DNA from: Thermoflexales bacterium
GTDB taxonomy: Bacteria; Chloroflexota; Anaerolineae; Fen-1058
Direction of reading: 5' to 3'
Length of the DNA: 5,416 nucleotides
Assembly: GCA_030834835.1 (NCBI GenBank)
Contig: JAUQXD010000565.1
Span: forward strand, 1-5,416
Part shown: one piece after another, positions 5,055-5,416 of the stretch
How positions within the stretch are numbered: position 1 is the stretch's first letter
Layout: the number at the start of each line of letters is the position of its first letter
Translations under genes and position numbers: made by a program
The notes under the pieces: generated by a model
What the model saw: the letters and a program-made list of their open reading frames with translations, nothing else
Database searches by the model: none
Told to the model about the DNA's origin: nothing

Positions 5055-5416
5055 TCAGCCGGCAGCCGGCTGCCCGACTTCGGACGCAGCAGTGAACCAG
5101 TCTTCCAGGATACTGATATCCACCAGATTCAACGCGCCGGACGGCGTGCCCAGCATTCGCTCCAGCGCATCGTTGTAGGCTGCCACCAGATCGATCGCGC
5201 GCTGCAAATCGTCGGGCGACGACGAATTCGAAAACAGCAGATCCATATAGTCGTTGCCCAAACCCAGTAGCAGCGTCAACGTCAATTCGCCCATTTGATC
5301 GGGAAACCGCGTGTTCATGACGCCTTCCGCCACACCCTGCCGGATAATATCGGCCAGCATCCGGGCAAAATGCTTGATCATGCGGCTCTGCGCCTTCTCA
5401 CGAATCAGCGCGTTCT
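5055..5416 (-). CDS. TetR-family-type regulator, C-terminal part
   Basis: The C-terminal 119 residues of a helical protein enter from the right edge of the window. The frame stays open to the edge, so the start and the expected N-terminal helix-turn-helix lie outside. An internal ATG at 5381 is not a credible start, because the sequence before it (ALIREKAQSR) continues the same helix. The stretch FARMLADIIRQGVAEGVMNTRFPDQMGELTLTLLLG has the pattern typical of TetR ligand-binding domains: a helix ending in I-x-x-G-x-x-E-G-V-x-x-T-x-x-P. Its position 33 bases upstream of a transporter operon on the same strand is classic for a local repressor that responds to a transported compound. The family call rests on the C-terminal pattern and context only, without the DNA-binding domain in view. 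Its operator and the operon promoter must lie beyond the window. Confidence 0.72.
   Translation of the reverse strand, partial: NALIREKAQSRMIKHFARMLADIIRQGVAEGVMNTRFPDQMGELTLTLLLGLGNDYMDLLFSNSSSPDDLQRAIDLVAAYNDALERMLGTPSGALNLVDISILEDWFTAASEVGQPAAG

Noticed and set aside
4626..5270. A 214-codon plus-strand open frame
   Set aside because: It is antisense to the first permease and the TetR-type gene, both of which have recognisable family features. The reverse frame has no domain resemblance.

Overview
The window looks like a piece of a chromosome from a moderately GC-rich, uncultured or poorly studied bacterium. A Chloroflexota (Anaerolineae-like) origin is my best guess. It rests on the style of the LolE/MacB-type permeases, the Asp-Pro-Asn-rich TPR repeats and the density of short palindromic intergenic repeats. 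No marker gene is present, so this stays inference.

Layout. Positions 1-657 (+) hold the 3' part of a tetratricopeptide-repeat (TPR) gene that enters from the left edge. Positions 658-1131 contain no convincing intact gene. Instead there is a patchwork of repeats: a diverged 61-bp repeat in two copies that reads on the minus strand as the tail of an unknown protein, a perfect 17-bp inverted repeat, and a good intrinsic terminator. Positions 1132-1494 (-) encode a small DUF5655-like protein. Positions 1495-1709 are intergenic and carry a 19-bp perfect inverted repeat and a compact double palindrome.

Positions 1710-5416 (-) form one co-directional cluster. In transcription order it reads: a TetR-type regulator (N-terminus outside the window), a first FtsX/LolE-like permease, a second paralogous permease, and a LolD/MacB-type ATPase. 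The permease and ATPase starts have clear ribosome binding sites. The gaps are short (33 nt, 139 nt and 29 nt), and the 139-nt gap is filled largely by a palindromic element of the CGTCATTGCGAG type.

How the genes fit together. Two non-identical four-helix permeases with large extracytoplasmic domains plus one ATPase suggest a heteromeric mechanotransmission-type ABC complex of the LolCDE/MacB/FtsEX superfamily, probably under control of the upstream TetR protein. The substrate cannot be read from the sequence. The TPR and DUF5655 genes are separated from this cluster by repeats and show no evident link to it.

I see no convincing new multi-gene system. The parts most worth a second look are the intergenic repeats, especially the duplicated protein-tail fragments, the palindrome lying across the ATPase stop codon, and the palindromic element inside the transporter operon.
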